Assembly: GCF_029813835.1 (NCBI RefSeq)
Contig: NZ_JARVKV010000021.1
Location: forward strand, 21,739 to 85,738
Direction: 5' to 3'
DNA: 64,000 nt
Source: Streptomyces sp. DH37
GTDB taxonomy: Bacteria > Actinomycetota > Actinomycetes > Streptomycetales > Streptomycetaceae
The notes below the pieces were generated by a model, which saw only the letters and a list, made by a program, of their open reading frames with translations, did not search any database and had not been told where the DNA came from. A program made the position numbers and the translations under genes. Positions 42,474-51,380 of the stretch are shown here, piece after piece. Every line of letters begins with the position of its first letter. Positions within the stretch are counted from its first letter, which is position 1.

Positions 42474-43398
42474 GGTGATTTCCTTTCTGTACCGGGTGAT
42501 GTGGCCGCGGGTCCTCCCGCGGGGCTTCGGGGCCGGATGCGGTGGGGGCGTGCCGGCGCCCACTGCAGAGGCGGCGGCCGCGTGCTCTCCGGGTGCGCAA
42601 CCGGTTCGTCGGAGGGCCCGCCGACGGGTTCGTTGCGAACCCCCTGAAGCCGCACACCACACTAGGAATGACGGGACACCGTCACAACAGCGCGCGGATG
42701 CCACAACCGGCGCGTAGGAAATTTCCTATGTGTACTTGCGCGCGGGCTCCCTTTCGGTCCTGTGGGACGCCGGGGCGGGCGGTACGCGGCCCGGTTCCGG
42801 CGGATCCGGGGCCGGGCTCCCGCTCCGCGTCCGCCGGGGGCGACCCGGGGACCACGCGCGCGCACGCCCGTTCCCGGTGCGCTGGAGGAGGTCCGGCGGC
42901 GGAGGGGGAGGGTGTACGGGCTCCCGGGCGCGAGCAGGGCCGGGGGCGGCCGGGGGTGGCGGACCGCGCGGGGTCCGCGTCGCCGTGCGGGAGAGGGCGC
43001 CGGTCCGCCTGTTCGGCGGGCGGTCCGGGCCCGGGGGTCCGGCGGCGCGGATCGCGGCCCTGTCCCCGGCCGCGGTCGCCCCCGCCGTGCGGGGGCGAGG
43101 GGATCAGGGAGCGAGAAGATCAGGGGGGGGGGGGGGGGGGGGAGCGCGGCGTCGACCGCCGCGAGCGCGAGCGCCCGGCGCTCGCCTTCGACCGCACCCC
43201 GGAACCGCGCGGCGCATCGCCGGGGAGGGCCGCGGGGGCGCCGGCAGCGCCCGGGTCCCGGTCGGCCTCGGGCCCGAGGAGTGTGCGAGCGGCCCTCCCG
43301 CACCCGGGAGGCCGCAGGGCGGCGGGCGGCCTGAAGGAGCGAGGCCGCACGGTCGTCACCGTCTCCCCGCCCCGGCCGCCCGCCGAGCCCGGGAGGGC
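42474..43398. other. Long stretch without a recognised gene, with a 20-G run
   Basis: The first 250 bp (42474-42725) hold the lasso promoter region and are AT-richer near 42660-42740. From 42740 to 43398 the DNA is unusually GC-rich and both strands have long chance frames with low-complexity Arg/Pro/Gly products. I recognise no domain, RNA or mobile element. A run of 20 G lies at 43123-43142. Confidence 0.45.
43123..43142. repeat. Homopolymer run of 20 G
   Basis: Uninterrupted G from 43123 to 43142, preceded by AGATCA. Such runs are very prone to slippage, in vivo and in sequencing, so the true length is uncertain. Confidence 0.9.
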
Positions 43399-43611
43399 CT
43401 ACCGCTGACGCGAGTGGGTCCCCGGACTGATGATCTCGTCCAGCACCTCGCGGACCACCGAGAAGACGACGCGGTCGACACCGGCCGTCAGGGGATCGGT
43501 GCTCTCGCCCGTGCCGATCGGGTTCCCGGTGCCGGCCTCCCGCTCGGCGGCCCAGTCGCGCGCCACCCGGATACGGCGGAGGAGTTCGTCTGCGTCCACG
43601 ACATCACTCAT
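43399..43611 (-). CDS. Small helical protein, unknown function
   Basis: 70 residues: MSDVVDADELLRRIRVARDW, AAEREAGTGNPIGTGESTD, then VDRVVFSVVREVLDEIISPG. Two clear amphipathic helices flank a Gly/Thr-rich turn, which makes it more credible than the chance frames around it. The ribosome site is weak (GGTAGG). Not recognised; no operon partner. Confidence 0.55.
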   Translation of the reverse strand: MSDVVDADELLRRIRVARDWAAEREAGTGNPIGTGESTDPLTAGVDRVVFSVVREVLDEIISPGTHSRQR

Positions 43612-43897
43612 GAACGGAACCTACCCACGGACGCGGCGCGGCAGGCTTCGCCGGACGTGTCCGTCCTGTGCCGATCCGCCCCGGGTCGGGGGCGGGCCGG
43701 GCGTGCGCACGCGGCGGTGGCGCGGGCGCCGTCCGCGCCGGGAGCCCGCGCTCCCGTGCGCCCGCGCCTCGGCCCCGGTCCGCGAACTCGCGGAAAAGGA
43801 AACGGAGTTGACGGCGGAATCCGCTGCTCCGGTGTTTCGGGGGTACACGGACCCCGACGGACGGCGGACGGCCGACGACGACCCATGGGGGTGACGT

Positions 43898-44293
43898 ATG
43901 CCCGTCGAGAAGACGAGCGTGCTGGTGCTGGACTGCTCCGAACCGGAGGCGCTGGCGGAGTTCTACGCGAACTTCCTGGGCGCGGAGGTGCGCCGGGGCG
44001 CCGACCCGGACTTCATCGAGGTGATCGGGCAGGAGGGCGTGCGCCTGGCGGTCAGGCGCGACCACGGCTTCGCCCCGCCGAGCTGGCCCCGGCCGGACGA
44101 CTCGCTCCAGGCGCACCTGCACATCCTGGTCCCGCAGGACGACATGGACGAGGCCGAGCGCGAGGCGATCGGCCACGGGGCGCGTCCGATCGACACCAAG
44201 GACAACGGCGGCCCGCGCGATGTGCGCCTGTACTCCGACCCCGCCGGGCACACCTTCGCCCTGGTCGCCCGCGAGGGCCGCACGGGAGAGTGA
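43898..44293 (+). CDS. VOC-family (glyoxalase-like) protein
   Basis: 131 residues: MPVEKTSVLVLDCSEPEALAEFYANFLGAEV is a typical first VOC unit, then IEVIGQEGVRLAVRRD, LQAHLHILVPQDDMDEAE with a metal-type histidine, and YSDPAGHTFALVA at the end. A dioxygenase, glyoxalase-like or binding function is possible. Single gene, not close to a cluster gene; likely a stress or detoxification protein. Confidence 0.85.
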   Translation: MPVEKTSVLVLDCSEPEALAEFYANFLGAEVRRGADPDFIEVIGQEGVRLAVRRDHGFAPPSWPRPDDSLQAHLHILVPQDDMDEAEREAIGHGARPIDTKDNGGPRDVRLYSDPAGHTFALVAREGRTGE

Positions 44294-44393
44294 CCCGCGC
44301 GGACGGGACCCGGGCGCCGCACCGGGAGGGGCCGAGGCCGTCCTGGACCGGAGCCCGGGACGGGCGGGACGCGCGTCCACCGCGGCCCGGCGC

Positions 44394-44564
44394 TCAGGGC
44401 CGGTAGACCACCTCCAGCAGGCCCGCGGTGATCAGGGACCACGCGCCGATCCCGAAGAGCCAGACCGCGTCCAGGACGAACCCGGCCGTGACCAGGACCA
44501 CGGCGGTGACGGCGAGGGCGGCGATGGTCCGCCGGATGCCGCTGTCGAAGACGGGTCCCCTCAC
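44394..44564 (-). CDS. Small membrane protein
   Basis: 56 residues from a GTG at 44564: VRGPVFDSGIRRTIAALAVT, AVVLVTAGFVLDAVWLFGIG, AWSLITAGLLEVVYRP. Two hydrophobic helices separated by a short turn fill most of the protein. The ribosome site is weak. Codon third positions are strongly G/C in this frame. The pattern (DSGIRRTIAxxA) is common for small uncharacterised Streptomyces membrane proteins. Confidence 0.6.
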   Translation of the reverse strand: MRGPVFDSGIRRTIAALAVTAVVLVTAGFVLDAVWLFGIGAWSLITAGLLEVVYRP

Positions 44565-44790
44565 CCGGCCGCCCCGGGCGCCGGTACGGCCGGCCGGCGG
44601 CGTGTGCCCGGCGGGAGGGGGTGCGCGCCGGGCCGGCGGCAGCCGTCACGGGCCGCTCCGCAACCGTTCGGAGAACGCGTCATGGGGGAACTGTAGGCGG
44701 GGCGGGGCCCCGGCGCGAGGCACGGCGGCGAAGTGGCTATCGTCTTCCGGTGCATATGATCGACGGCCGCTCCGGTGGCGGAACGGGGGC

Positions 44791-46149
44791 GTGGTGGTAG
44801 CCCGCACGGGGTGGCGGCGCCTGCGGCTGCGGCACCCGGCGCAGGTGGTCGTGGCCGGCTTCGCCGCGGCCGTCGCGGCCGGAACGGCGCTGCTGATGCT
44901 GCCGGTCGCCCGGCAGGGCCCCGGTGGCGCGAGCGTGCTGGAGGCGCTCTTCACCGCCACCTCGGCGGTGTGCGTGACCGGCCTGACGGTGGTGGACACC
45001 CCCGCCTACTGGACCGGCTTCGGGCAGGTGGTGATCCTGGCGCTGATCCAGGTCGGCGGATTCGGGATCATGACCTTCGCCTCCCTGCTGGTCGTCCTGG
45101 TCTCCCGGCGCCTCGGACTGCGCGCGAAGCTGACGGCGGCGGCGGAGACCAAGACCCTGGGCCTGGGCGAGGTGCGGTCGGTCGTGGCGGGGGTGGTCAG
45201 GGCCAGCCTGGTGCTGGAGGCGATCACCGCCGCGGCGCTGGCCCTGCGTTTCGGGCTGGGGTACGACGAGCCGTGGCCGCGGGCGGTCTGGCTGGGCGTC
45301 TTCCACGCGGTCTCCGCGTTCAACAACGCCGGTTTCGCCCTCTACACCGACAACCTGATGGGCTTCGTCGCCGATCCGTGGATCTGCCTGCCCATCGCCT
45401 TCGCCGTCGTCGCCGGCGGACTGGGCTTCCCCGTGCTGTTCGAACTCCGCCGCCGCCTGCTCCGACCGCGCACCTGGACCCTGCACACCAAGATCGTGCT
45501 GTGGGCCACCGGGATCTTCCTGACGGGCGGCACGGTGTTCATCACCGCGATCGAGTGGTCCAACCCCGCCACCCTCGGCCCGCTGGACGTCCCCGGCAAA
45601 CTGCTGGCCGGGTTCTTCCAGGGCGGGGTCATGCCGCGTACCGCCGGCTTCAACAGCCTGGACATCGGTCAGATGAACCCCGCCAGCTGGCTGATCACGG
45701 ACGTGCTGATGTTCGTCGGCGGCGCCAGCGCCGGAACGGCCGGCGGCATCAAGATCACCACCTTCGCCGTGCTGTTCTTCGTCATATACGCCGAGGTCCG
45801 CGGCGAGGGCGCGGTCAACATCTTCCACCGCCGCCTGCACGGCGACGTCCAGCGCCAGGCGCTGACCGTCGTCCTGCTCTCGGTGGCCGCCGTGGTCGCC
45901 TCGACGATCGTCTTCATGGTCTCCACGAACATCAGCCTCGACCGGTCCCTGTTCGAGGTCACCTCCGCCTTCGCCACCGTCGGACTGTCCACCGGCATCA
46001 CCGCCGACATCCCCGCGGCACAGCAGGTGCTGCTGGTGGTGCTGATGTTCATCGGCCGCCTCGGCCCCATCACGGTGGCCTCCGCGCTCGCCCTGCGCCC
46101 GCGCGTCCGCATGTACGACCTGCCCGAGGAGCGACCCGTCATTGGCTAA
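44791..46149 (+). CDS. trkH: TrkH/KtrB-family potassium channel subunit
   Basis: 452 residues, with start at GTG 44791 (GTG 44794 also possible). Four selectivity-filter repeats are visible: ATSAVCVTGLTVVDT, SAFNNAGFAL, MPRTAGFNSLD and SAFATVGLSTG. Each lies between hydrophobic helices, as in the Trk/Ktr family. It moves K+ inward with a cytosolic RCK partner, which is encoded by the next gene with an 8-bp overlap. The pair forms one operon. Confidence 0.95.
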   Translation: MVVARTGWRRLRLRHPAQVVVAGFAAAVAAGTALLMLPVARQGPGGASVLEALFTATSAVCVTGLTVVDTPAYWTGFGQVVILALIQVGGFGIMTFASLLVVLVSRRLGLRAKLTAAAETKTLGLGEVRSVVAGVVRASLVLEAITAAALALRFGLGYDEPWPRAVWLGVFHAVSAFNNAGFALYTDNLMGFVADPWICLPIAFAVVAGGLGFPVLFELRRRLLRPRTWTLHTKIVLWATGIFLTGGTVFITAIEWSNPATLGPLDVPGKLLAGFFQGGVMPRTAGFNSLDIGQMNPASWLITDVLMFVGGASAGTAGGIKITTFAVLFFVIYAEVRGEGAVNIFHRRLHGDVQRQALTVVLLSVAAVVASTIVFMVSTNISLDRSLFEVTSAFATVGLSTGITADIPAAQQVLLVVLMFIGRLGPITVASALALRPRVRMYDLPEERPVIG

Positions 46150-46870
46150 GCACCCCGCCCCCCAGAGGAAGAACCCGCCGGCCAGGGGCCGCGGCGCCAG
46201 AACCCGCCGCCGGGACGACCGGAACGACTCCGTGGTCGTCATCGGCCTGGGCCGCTTCGGCCGCGCCCTGGCCCTGGAACTGGTCGACGAGGACACCGAG
46301 GTGCTGGGCATCGACGAGGACGCCGAGACCGTCCAGGCCCTGTCCGGCTCCCTCACCCACGTGGTGCGCGCCGACTCCACCAAGGAGGAGGTCCTGCGCC
46401 AGCTCGGCGTCCACGAGTTCGACCGTGCCGTGGTCGCCATCGGCAGCGATCTGGAGGCCAGCATCCTGACCGCCTCCCTGCTGGTCTCCTTCGGCATCCC
46501 CCACGTGTGGGCCAAGGCCATCAGCGAGGCCCAGGGCCGCATCCTCACCCAGCTCGGCGTCCACCACGTCGTCTACCCCGAGCACGACATGGGCCAGCGC
46601 GTCGCCCACCTGGTGCGCGGCCGGATGCTGGACTACATCGAGTTCGAGGACGACTTCGCCATGGTCAAGACCAGCCCGCCGGAGGACATCGTCGGCCTGA
46701 CGCTGGGCAACAGCGGGGTGCGCACCCGCCACGGCGTCACCGTCGTCGCGGTCAAACGCCCCGGCGAGGGCTTCACCTACGCCACCGCCGACACCGTGGT
46801 GGAGGAGGGCGACACCATCATCGTCGCCGGCCGCACCCGTCAGACCGAACGCTTCAGCGAGCTCACCTAG
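46142..46870 (+). CDS. trkA: TrkA/KtrA-type RCK regulatory subunit
   Basis: 242 residues from TTG 46142 overlapping the trkH stop. A basic leader (residues 1-28) precedes the RCK N-domain SVVVIGLGRFGRALALELV with the NAD(H)/ATP-binding glycines, and the RCK C-domain is at SPPEDIVGLTLGN to GDTIIVAGR. It gates the TrkH channel in response to nucleotide. One N and one C domain make it a KtrA-sized subunit. Confidence 0.94.
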   Translation: MAKHPAPQRKNPPARGRGARTRRRDDRNDSVVVIGLGRFGRALALELVDEDTEVLGIDEDAETVQALSGSLTHVVRADSTKEEVLRQLGVHEFDRAVVAIGSDLEASILTASLLVSFGIPHVWAKAISEAQGRILTQLGVHHVVYPEHDMGQRVAHLVRGRMLDYIEFEDDFAMVKTSPPEDIVGLTLGNSGVRTRHGVTVVAVKRPGEGFTYATADTVVEEGDTIIVAGRTRQTERFSELT

Positions 46871-46937
46871 CCCTCCGGGCCGGGGGCCCCGTCCGGAGGC
46901 GGACGGCACGGCTCCGCACGGAACCCCGGCCCGGGGG

Positions 46938-47480
46938 TCAGGGACGCCCGTGCGGGACGAGGTCCTCGATGGTGCGGGTGGCCGAGTCGTAGCTGCGGGC
47001 GCCGGTCAGCCTTCCCCGCACCGGCCCGCGCAGCCCGGCGGGCAGCAGCTCCTGATCCGGCAGGTCCCAGGCCGGACGGCGGCTGCGGCCGAGGGTGATG
47101 TGCGGGATCCAGCGCCCGGGGGCGTGCAGCGGGTTCATCGCCCCGGCCCCCGGCGAGGAGGCCAGCGCCCGCCAGACCGCCCCGTGCAGCCGCAGCAGCT
47201 CCGGATCCGGCCGTACGGCCCAGGCCAGTACACGGGTGCGGCCGGGGAAGCGCAGCAGTCCCTCCAGGCAGAGCCCCACCGGCAGCGCGTCCAGCGCCTC
47301 CGCCACCTCGTCGCGCGCCGCCTCCGGGAGCGCGTCGGCGGTGGCCAGGGTCAGGTGGGGGCGGTTGGTCGGATGGGTGTGCGCCTCCTGGCTCGGCATC
47401 CCCGCCGCGGCCAGACGGCGCCACGCCCGGCGTACGGCCCGGTCGGCCGCGTCGTCCGGAAGCAGTTCCACGGTGCGCAC
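46938..47480 (-). CDS. 2'-5' RNA ligase/cyclic phosphodiesterase family protein
   Basis: 180 residues with the two HxT/S motifs of the 2H superfamily: RPHLTLA near residue 42 and IPHITLG near residue 126, and FPGRTRVLAW between them. These enzymes open 2',3'-cyclic phosphates on RNA or nucleotides. Single gene, convergent with trkA. Confidence 0.85.
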   Translation of the reverse strand: MRTVELLPDDAADRAVRRAWRRLAAAGMPSQEAHTHPTNRPHLTLATADALPEAARDEVAEALDALPVGLCLEGLLRFPGRTRVLAWAVRPDPELLRLHGAVWRALASSPGAGAMNPLHAPGRWIPHITLGRSRRPAWDLPDQELLPAGLRGPVRGRLTGARSYDSATRTIEDLVPHGRP

Positions 47481-47572
47481 ACCGGCCAGCGTACGGGCGC
47501 GGCCCGGTCCGCCGGAGTACCGTGCGGTGGCCGGCCCGGACGGCCCGGACGGCCCGGTGAGGGGAGGCGCCC

Positions 47573-48337
47573 ATGACCGAGCGGGGAGAGGGCCCCGTCG
47601 AGCCCGTCACGGCGGTCAGCCCGCGCCCGGTCGGACGCGCGCTGCTGACGCAGTCGTGGCGTGACGTGACCTTCCTGCACTGGCCGGCCGACCCCGCGGC
47701 GGTCGCCCCGCTGCTGCCCGCCGGAGTCCGCCCCGACGTCCGCGACGGCACCACCTACGTGGGCCTGGTGCCCTTCCGGATGCGCGGCCTGGGCTTCGGA
47801 CGCGGACCGGGCCTGCCGTACCTGGGCACCTTCCCGGAGACCAACGTGCGCGTGTACGGCGTGGACCGGTGGGGACGGCGCGGGGTGGTGTTCCTGACGC
47901 TGGAGTGCGCGCGGCTGCTGCCGGTGCTCGGGTCCCGGGCGGCGCTGCGCCTGCCGTACCGCTGGGCGTCCATGCGGCGCCGCACCGGGGACGGCGGCAC
48001 CCTGCTGTGGACCAGCGCCAGGATCGGGCCGCGCGGCCGGGGACGCCCGGTCACCCGCGTCCGGGTGCGGGTGGGGGAGCGGATCGCCGCCCCCACGGAC
48101 CTGGAGCACTTCCTGACGGCCCGCTGGGGGCTGCACACGGCCTGGTACGGCGGCAGGACGGTGTACCTGCCCAACGTCCACGAGACCTGGCCCCTGCACC
48201 GTGCCGAACTGCTGGAGTGCGAGGAGGACCTCGTCGCGGCCTGCGGGCTGCCCGCGCCCGGGGGAGCCCCGCTCAGCGTGCTGTACGCGCCGCGCGTGGA
48301 CGTCCGCTTCGGCCCGCCCCTGGCCGGCGGCCGCTGA
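47573..48337 (+). CDS. DUF2071 (YqjF-like) protein
   Basis: 254 residues. Typical DUF2071 marks are QSWRDVTFLHWPADPAAVAPLLPAGV cut as SWRDVTFLHWP and LLPAGVRPD, YVGLVPFRMRG, PETNVRVY and the C-terminal LYAPRVDVRFGPP. Beta-rich, single-domain. The fold is related to acetoacetate decarboxylase; no reaction is known for the family. It overlaps nothing and reads away from the RNA ligase-like gene. Confidence 0.88.
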   Translation: MTERGEGPVEPVTAVSPRPVGRALLTQSWRDVTFLHWPADPAAVAPLLPAGVRPDVRDGTTYVGLVPFRMRGLGFGRGPGLPYLGTFPETNVRVYGVDRWGRRGVVFLTLECARLLPVLGSRAALRLPYRWASMRRRTGDGGTLLWTSARIGPRGRGRPVTRVRVRVGERIAAPTDLEHFLTARWGLHTAWYGGRTVYLPNVHETWPLHRAELLECEEDLVAACGLPAPGGAPLSVLYAPRVDVRFGPPLAGGR

Positions 48338-48402
48338 CGCGCCCCCGTCCGGAGGCGTCCCGCCCTGAGCCAGGCGCCTTCCCGGCGGCCGTGTCCGCGG
48401 CC

Positions 48403-49293
48403 TCAGGCGGCGCGCCCGCCGGGGGCGGGAACGGTGAAGACCGGGCAGCGGGCGTGGTGGAGCACGCCCTGGCTCACCGAGCCCAGCAGCATGCCGGTGA
48501 AGCCCCCGTGCCCCCGGGTGCCCACGACCAGACCGAGGGCGTGCTCGGACGCCTCGGTCAGGACCCGCACCGGGTGGCCCCGCACGAACGCGCGGCGCAC
48601 CTCCACCTCCGGATGCGCGGCGGCGCCCCCCGCCACCGACTCCGACAGCACCCGGCGGCCCTCCCGCTCGGCCGCGTCCTCGTCCCGCGAGCCCAGCAGC
48701 GGCGGATGCCACACGTACAGGGCCCGCAGCTCCGCGCCGCGCAGGGCCGCCTCCTCGAAGGCGAAGTCGACGGCCGGGGCGGACTCGGGGCTGCCGTCGA
48801 CGCCCACCACGAGGTACGGCGGCCTCCGGCCGGTGTGCTCCGGCTCCCGCAGGACCACCACCGGGCACGGGGCGTGCGCGGTGAGCGGCAGTCCCACCGC
48901 CGAGGAGCCGAACAGCTCCTGCGCGGAGGACAGGTGCCAGGAGCCCACCACGACCATCGCCGCGTTCGGCGCCTCCTCGCGCAGCACCCAGGCGGGATGC
49001 CCCTCCGCCAGCAGCCAGGAGACCTCCACCCGGGGGTGCCGCTCCTCGACGAAGGCGACCGCCTCCTCGAGGATCCGGTCGCCGGCCTCGTGCAGCGCCT
49101 CGTTCCACTGCTCCCAGGACGGACGCAGCTGCGACGACCAGTAGCCGCCGGTCGGCACGCCCTGGGCGTGCACCACGCGCAGCGGCAGACCGCGCCGGGC
49201 GGCCTCGTCCGCGGCCCAGGCGAGGGCCGGCCGCTGGGAGGGGTCGGGGTCCACGCCCACCACGATCGGCCGGCGTCCCCGTGAACTCGTCAT
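48403..49293 (-). CDS. Universal stress protein with two UspA domains
   Basis: 296 residues made of two UspA domains of about 140 residues. Domain 1: IVVGVDPDPSQRPALAWAADEA to VVVGSWHLSSAQELFGSS. Domain 2: YLVVGVDGSPESAPAVDFAF to LVVGTRGHGGFTGMLLGSVSQGVLHHA, with the G2xG9GS nucleotide motif complete only in domain 2. ATG 49293 with GGAGGC upstream. ATP-binding stress protein of dormancy or redox type. Confidence 0.92.
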   Translation of the reverse strand: MTSSRGRRPIVVGVDPDPSQRPALAWAADEAARRGLPLRVVHAQGVPTGGYWSSQLRPSWEQWNEALHEAGDRILEEAVAFVEERHPRVEVSWLLAEGHPAWVLREEAPNAAMVVVGSWHLSSAQELFGSSAVGLPLTAHAPCPVVVLREPEHTGRRPPYLVVGVDGSPESAPAVDFAFEEAALRGAELRALYVWHPPLLGSRDEDAAEREGRRVLSESVAGGAAAHPEVEVRRAFVRGHPVRVLTEASEHALGLVVGTRGHGGFTGMLLGSVSQGVLHHARCPVFTVPAPGGRAA

Positions 49294-49367
49294 AGCCGCC
49301 TCCGGGGTGGTCTCTCGCCCCCTCCCGCCGCCCGGTTCCGCGGGCCCGGGCGGCCGGGAGGCGGCGC

Positions 49368-49592
49368 CTACAGGCCCTGGGCCAGCAGGATCTCGTGCGC
49401 CAGCCTGGCCCCCCGGGCCGCCTCCTCGGGCAGGGAAGTGTCCTGCGGCGGGGGCTGCTCCAGGCTCCGGGCGAGCGCCCGGACGGCCTCGGACAGAGCC
49501 TCCACCTGCGACTCCAGCGTCCGCAGCCGGGCCTCGTCCGAACTCTGCGGGCCGTGGCCGGAGGGCGGCTCGTACGGGCTGTTCGCGGTCAT
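49368..49592 (-). CDS. Small coiled-coil protein
   Basis: 74 residues: a polar N-terminus (MTANSPYEPPSGHGPQ), a heptad-like helix ARLRTLESQVEALSEAVRAL and a C-terminal helix EEAARGARLAHEILLAQGL. Probably a small oligomer. Located between the stress protein and the palindrome at 49624. I do not recognise the family. Confidence 0.65.
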   Translation of the reverse strand: MTANSPYEPPSGHGPQSSDEARLRTLESQVEALSEAVRALARSLEQPPPQDTSLPEEAARGARLAHEILLAQGL

Positions 49593-49970
49593 GTCGGCAC
49601 CTTTCGTCCATGGGCCCCGCGGGACCATCCGCCGGCCGGCCGGCGGATGGTGGTCGGGCCGTGGTGGCCGTCGTGGCGGTGGTACGGGACGCGGCCCCGG
49701 CCGGCGGTCCCGGACCCGGACCCGGGGAGGAGGACGGAGGGGGCGCCTGTGGAGTCCGGCCGCCGCCCGGCCTCGTCCGCGCCGGCCCGGCTCCGGGGCG
49801 CCGACCGCTCCATGGCCACCTCCTCCGGGTCGTCCGGGTCGTCCTCTTCCAGTCTGCCCCGGCCCGCGCGCCGGCGGAGGACGCCGGACGGACCGGTGCG
49901 CCGGTCCGGTGAACCGGCGCCGAGGGGATAGGCGCCGCGGGACGGAGCGGAGAACCGGAAGGAGGGCCGC
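49593..49970. promoter_or_regulatory. Intergenic region with a 28-bp perfect palindrome
   Basis: No credible gene in these 378 bp. A perfect loopless palindrome, ACCATCCGCCGGCC (49624-49637) and its inverse (49638-49651), stands 31 bp upstream of the coiled-coil gene start. This form fits a dimeric repressor operator better than a terminator. Confidence 0.45.
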
Positions 49971-50444
49971 ATGCCGGTGCACCACGCGGCGCGGGGGAGG
50001 ACCACGCGGCGGAAGCGGGCGGCCTGGCCGTCCCTGGCGCTGTTCATCGGCCTCGGCCTCGCCGCCGCGGCGGTGGGGGCCGCCGCCTCCGCGAACGCCG
50101 GCACGGTCTACCAGTCCCTGGACCGTCCCGTGTGGGCGCCGCCGTTCTGGCTCTTCGGCCCGGTGTGGAGGGTGCTCAACGCCCTCATCGGCGTCTCCGC
50201 CTGGCTGGTCTGGCGTGCCCGGGGGCCGCGGGCCCGCGCCGAGCCGGGGCTGTGGGGCGTCCAGTTGCTGCTCAACGCGGTGTGGACCCCGCTGTTCTTC
50301 GGCGCCCGATAGTACGGGCTCGCCTTCGCCGACATCTGCCTGCTGCTCGCCGCCGCCGGTGCGACGGCGGTGGCGTTCCACCGCGTCCGCCCGGCGGCGG
50401 TCGCCGCCGCGCTCAACCTGAGCATCCGGCTCGCCGACACCTGA
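49971..50444 (+). pseudogene. tspO: tspO/MBR-family pseudogene
   Basis: The frame begins MPVHHAARGRTTRRKRAAWP and gives the TspO signature YQSLDRPVWAPPFWLFGPVW, then LWGVQLLLNAVWTPLFFGAR. A TAG at 50310-50312 stands where the family has a glutamine (one C-to-T change of CAG). The same frame continues YGLAFADICLLLAAAGATAV and ends AALNLSIRLADT, lacking the usual last-helix segment before the conserved LN. Nonsense mutation plus an internal deletion make it broken. TspO proteins bind porphyrins in membranes. Confidence 0.85.
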
Positions 50445-50493
50445 GGCGCCCGTACGGGCGCCGGGAGGGCCCCGGCACCCGTACGGCGGGCCC

Positions 50494-51351
50494 TCAGCCC
50501 GGCACCACGTGGAAGAAGTGCGTCGGGAGCTGGACGGCGACGGACTCGTGGACCACCGCGCACACCGCCGTGCCCCCGGGCTCGTCGAAGGTCCCCGGCG
50601 GCGGCTCCGCCACCTTGATCACCGAGTGCTCGGCGTCCAGGAGCACGGCGGCCATGGCGAAGTCGCCCACCAGCGCGCAGCCGGGCGCCACCTGCCGGTG
50701 GCGGCAGACCATGACGCCCTCGCGCGCGAGGTCGGCCAGCAGGCTGCCGGAGCCGACCAGCTGCCCGTAGTAGTCGCGGGGGTTGACCATCACCGCGTGC
50801 CCGGTCCCGCCGGTCTGCTCGATCTCGTCGAAGGCGGCGAGCAGCCCGGCCGCGTACGAGCCCCGGTAGGGCAGGGCCGCCACGTCCGGGTGGCGCAGCA
50901 CGTCGTGGGTCAGCGCCCGGTTCTCCGCGGTGCCCAGCCGGACCATCAGCCGCCGGTCCACGAAGGCGCCCAGCGCCGCGGGGTCCCCGGCCAGCCCGTC
51001 GGGCACCCGCACCCAGGCGGTGATCGGGGCGACGGAGTGGTCGGCCGGGGAGAACACGAACGAGTCCTCGCGCAGCCGGCCCTCCGCGGCCACCGGCTCC
51101 CCGGGCGGTCTGGTCTCGAACCAGGTGCGCACCGTTCCGGAGCCGGCGCGCTGCTTGCGGAACAGGTGGCGCGCGGTCAGCCGGTGCCGCTCCTTGCCCG
51201 GCTTGAAGGCGTCGGTGACGGTGAAGCCGAAGTGGACCTCGGCCTTCTCCGGGTCCTCGAGGAAGGCGCGGGCGAACTCCTCGCCCGGCGACGGCCCGGC
51301 CGCCGGGGCCGCCGGGCCGGTCTGCGGGCCGTTCTGCGCGGTGACGGTCAT
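50494..51351 (-). CDS. HK97-fold shell protein, family 3 (natural product) encapsulin-like
   Basis: 285 residues. After a Pro/Ala-rich N-terminus (1-22) come FVFSPADHSVAPITAWVRVP, a central helical P-domain (ALTHDVLRHPDVAALPYRGSY) and the hallmark C-terminal capsid block: AVMVNPRDYYGQLVGSGSLL, VAPGCALVGDFAMAAVLLDA, SVIKVAEPP and VCAVVHESVAVQLP. This is the phage-capsid/encapsulin A-domain pattern. No phage gene is near. It is the last gene of a biosynthetic operon next to a sulfotransferase, which is the context described for family 3 encapsulins. It likely builds a shell around one or more of the operon's enzymes. ATG 51351 with AGGAGGGACC. Confidence 0.82.
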   Translation of the reverse strand: MTVTAQNGPQTGPAAPAAGPSPGEEFARAFLEDPEKAEVHFGFTVTDAFKPGKERHRLTARHLFRKQRAGSGTVRTWFETRPPGEPVAAEGRLREDSFVFSPADHSVAPITAWVRVPDGLAGDPAALGAFVDRRLMVRLGTAENRALTHDVLRHPDVAALPYRGSYAAGLLAAFDEIEQTGGTGHAVMVNPRDYYGQLVGSGSLLADLAREGVMVCRHRQVAPGCALVGDFAMAAVLLDAEHSVIKVAEPPPGTFDEPGGTAVCAVVHESVAVQLPTHFFHVVPG

Positions 51352-51380
51352 GGTCCCTCCTGGTCCGGTGTCCGCGGGGT

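Noticed and set aside
42730..44406. 558-codon plus-strand frame after the lasso cluster
   Set aside because: Low-complexity product, passes through the 20-G run, and overlaps the real VOC gene (43898) in another frame.
50494..51351. Prophage remnant explanation for the HK97-fold protein
   Set aside because: No portal, terminase, protease or tail genes are near, and the gene is embedded at the end of a translationally coupled biosynthetic operon. Not excluded until a family search is run.
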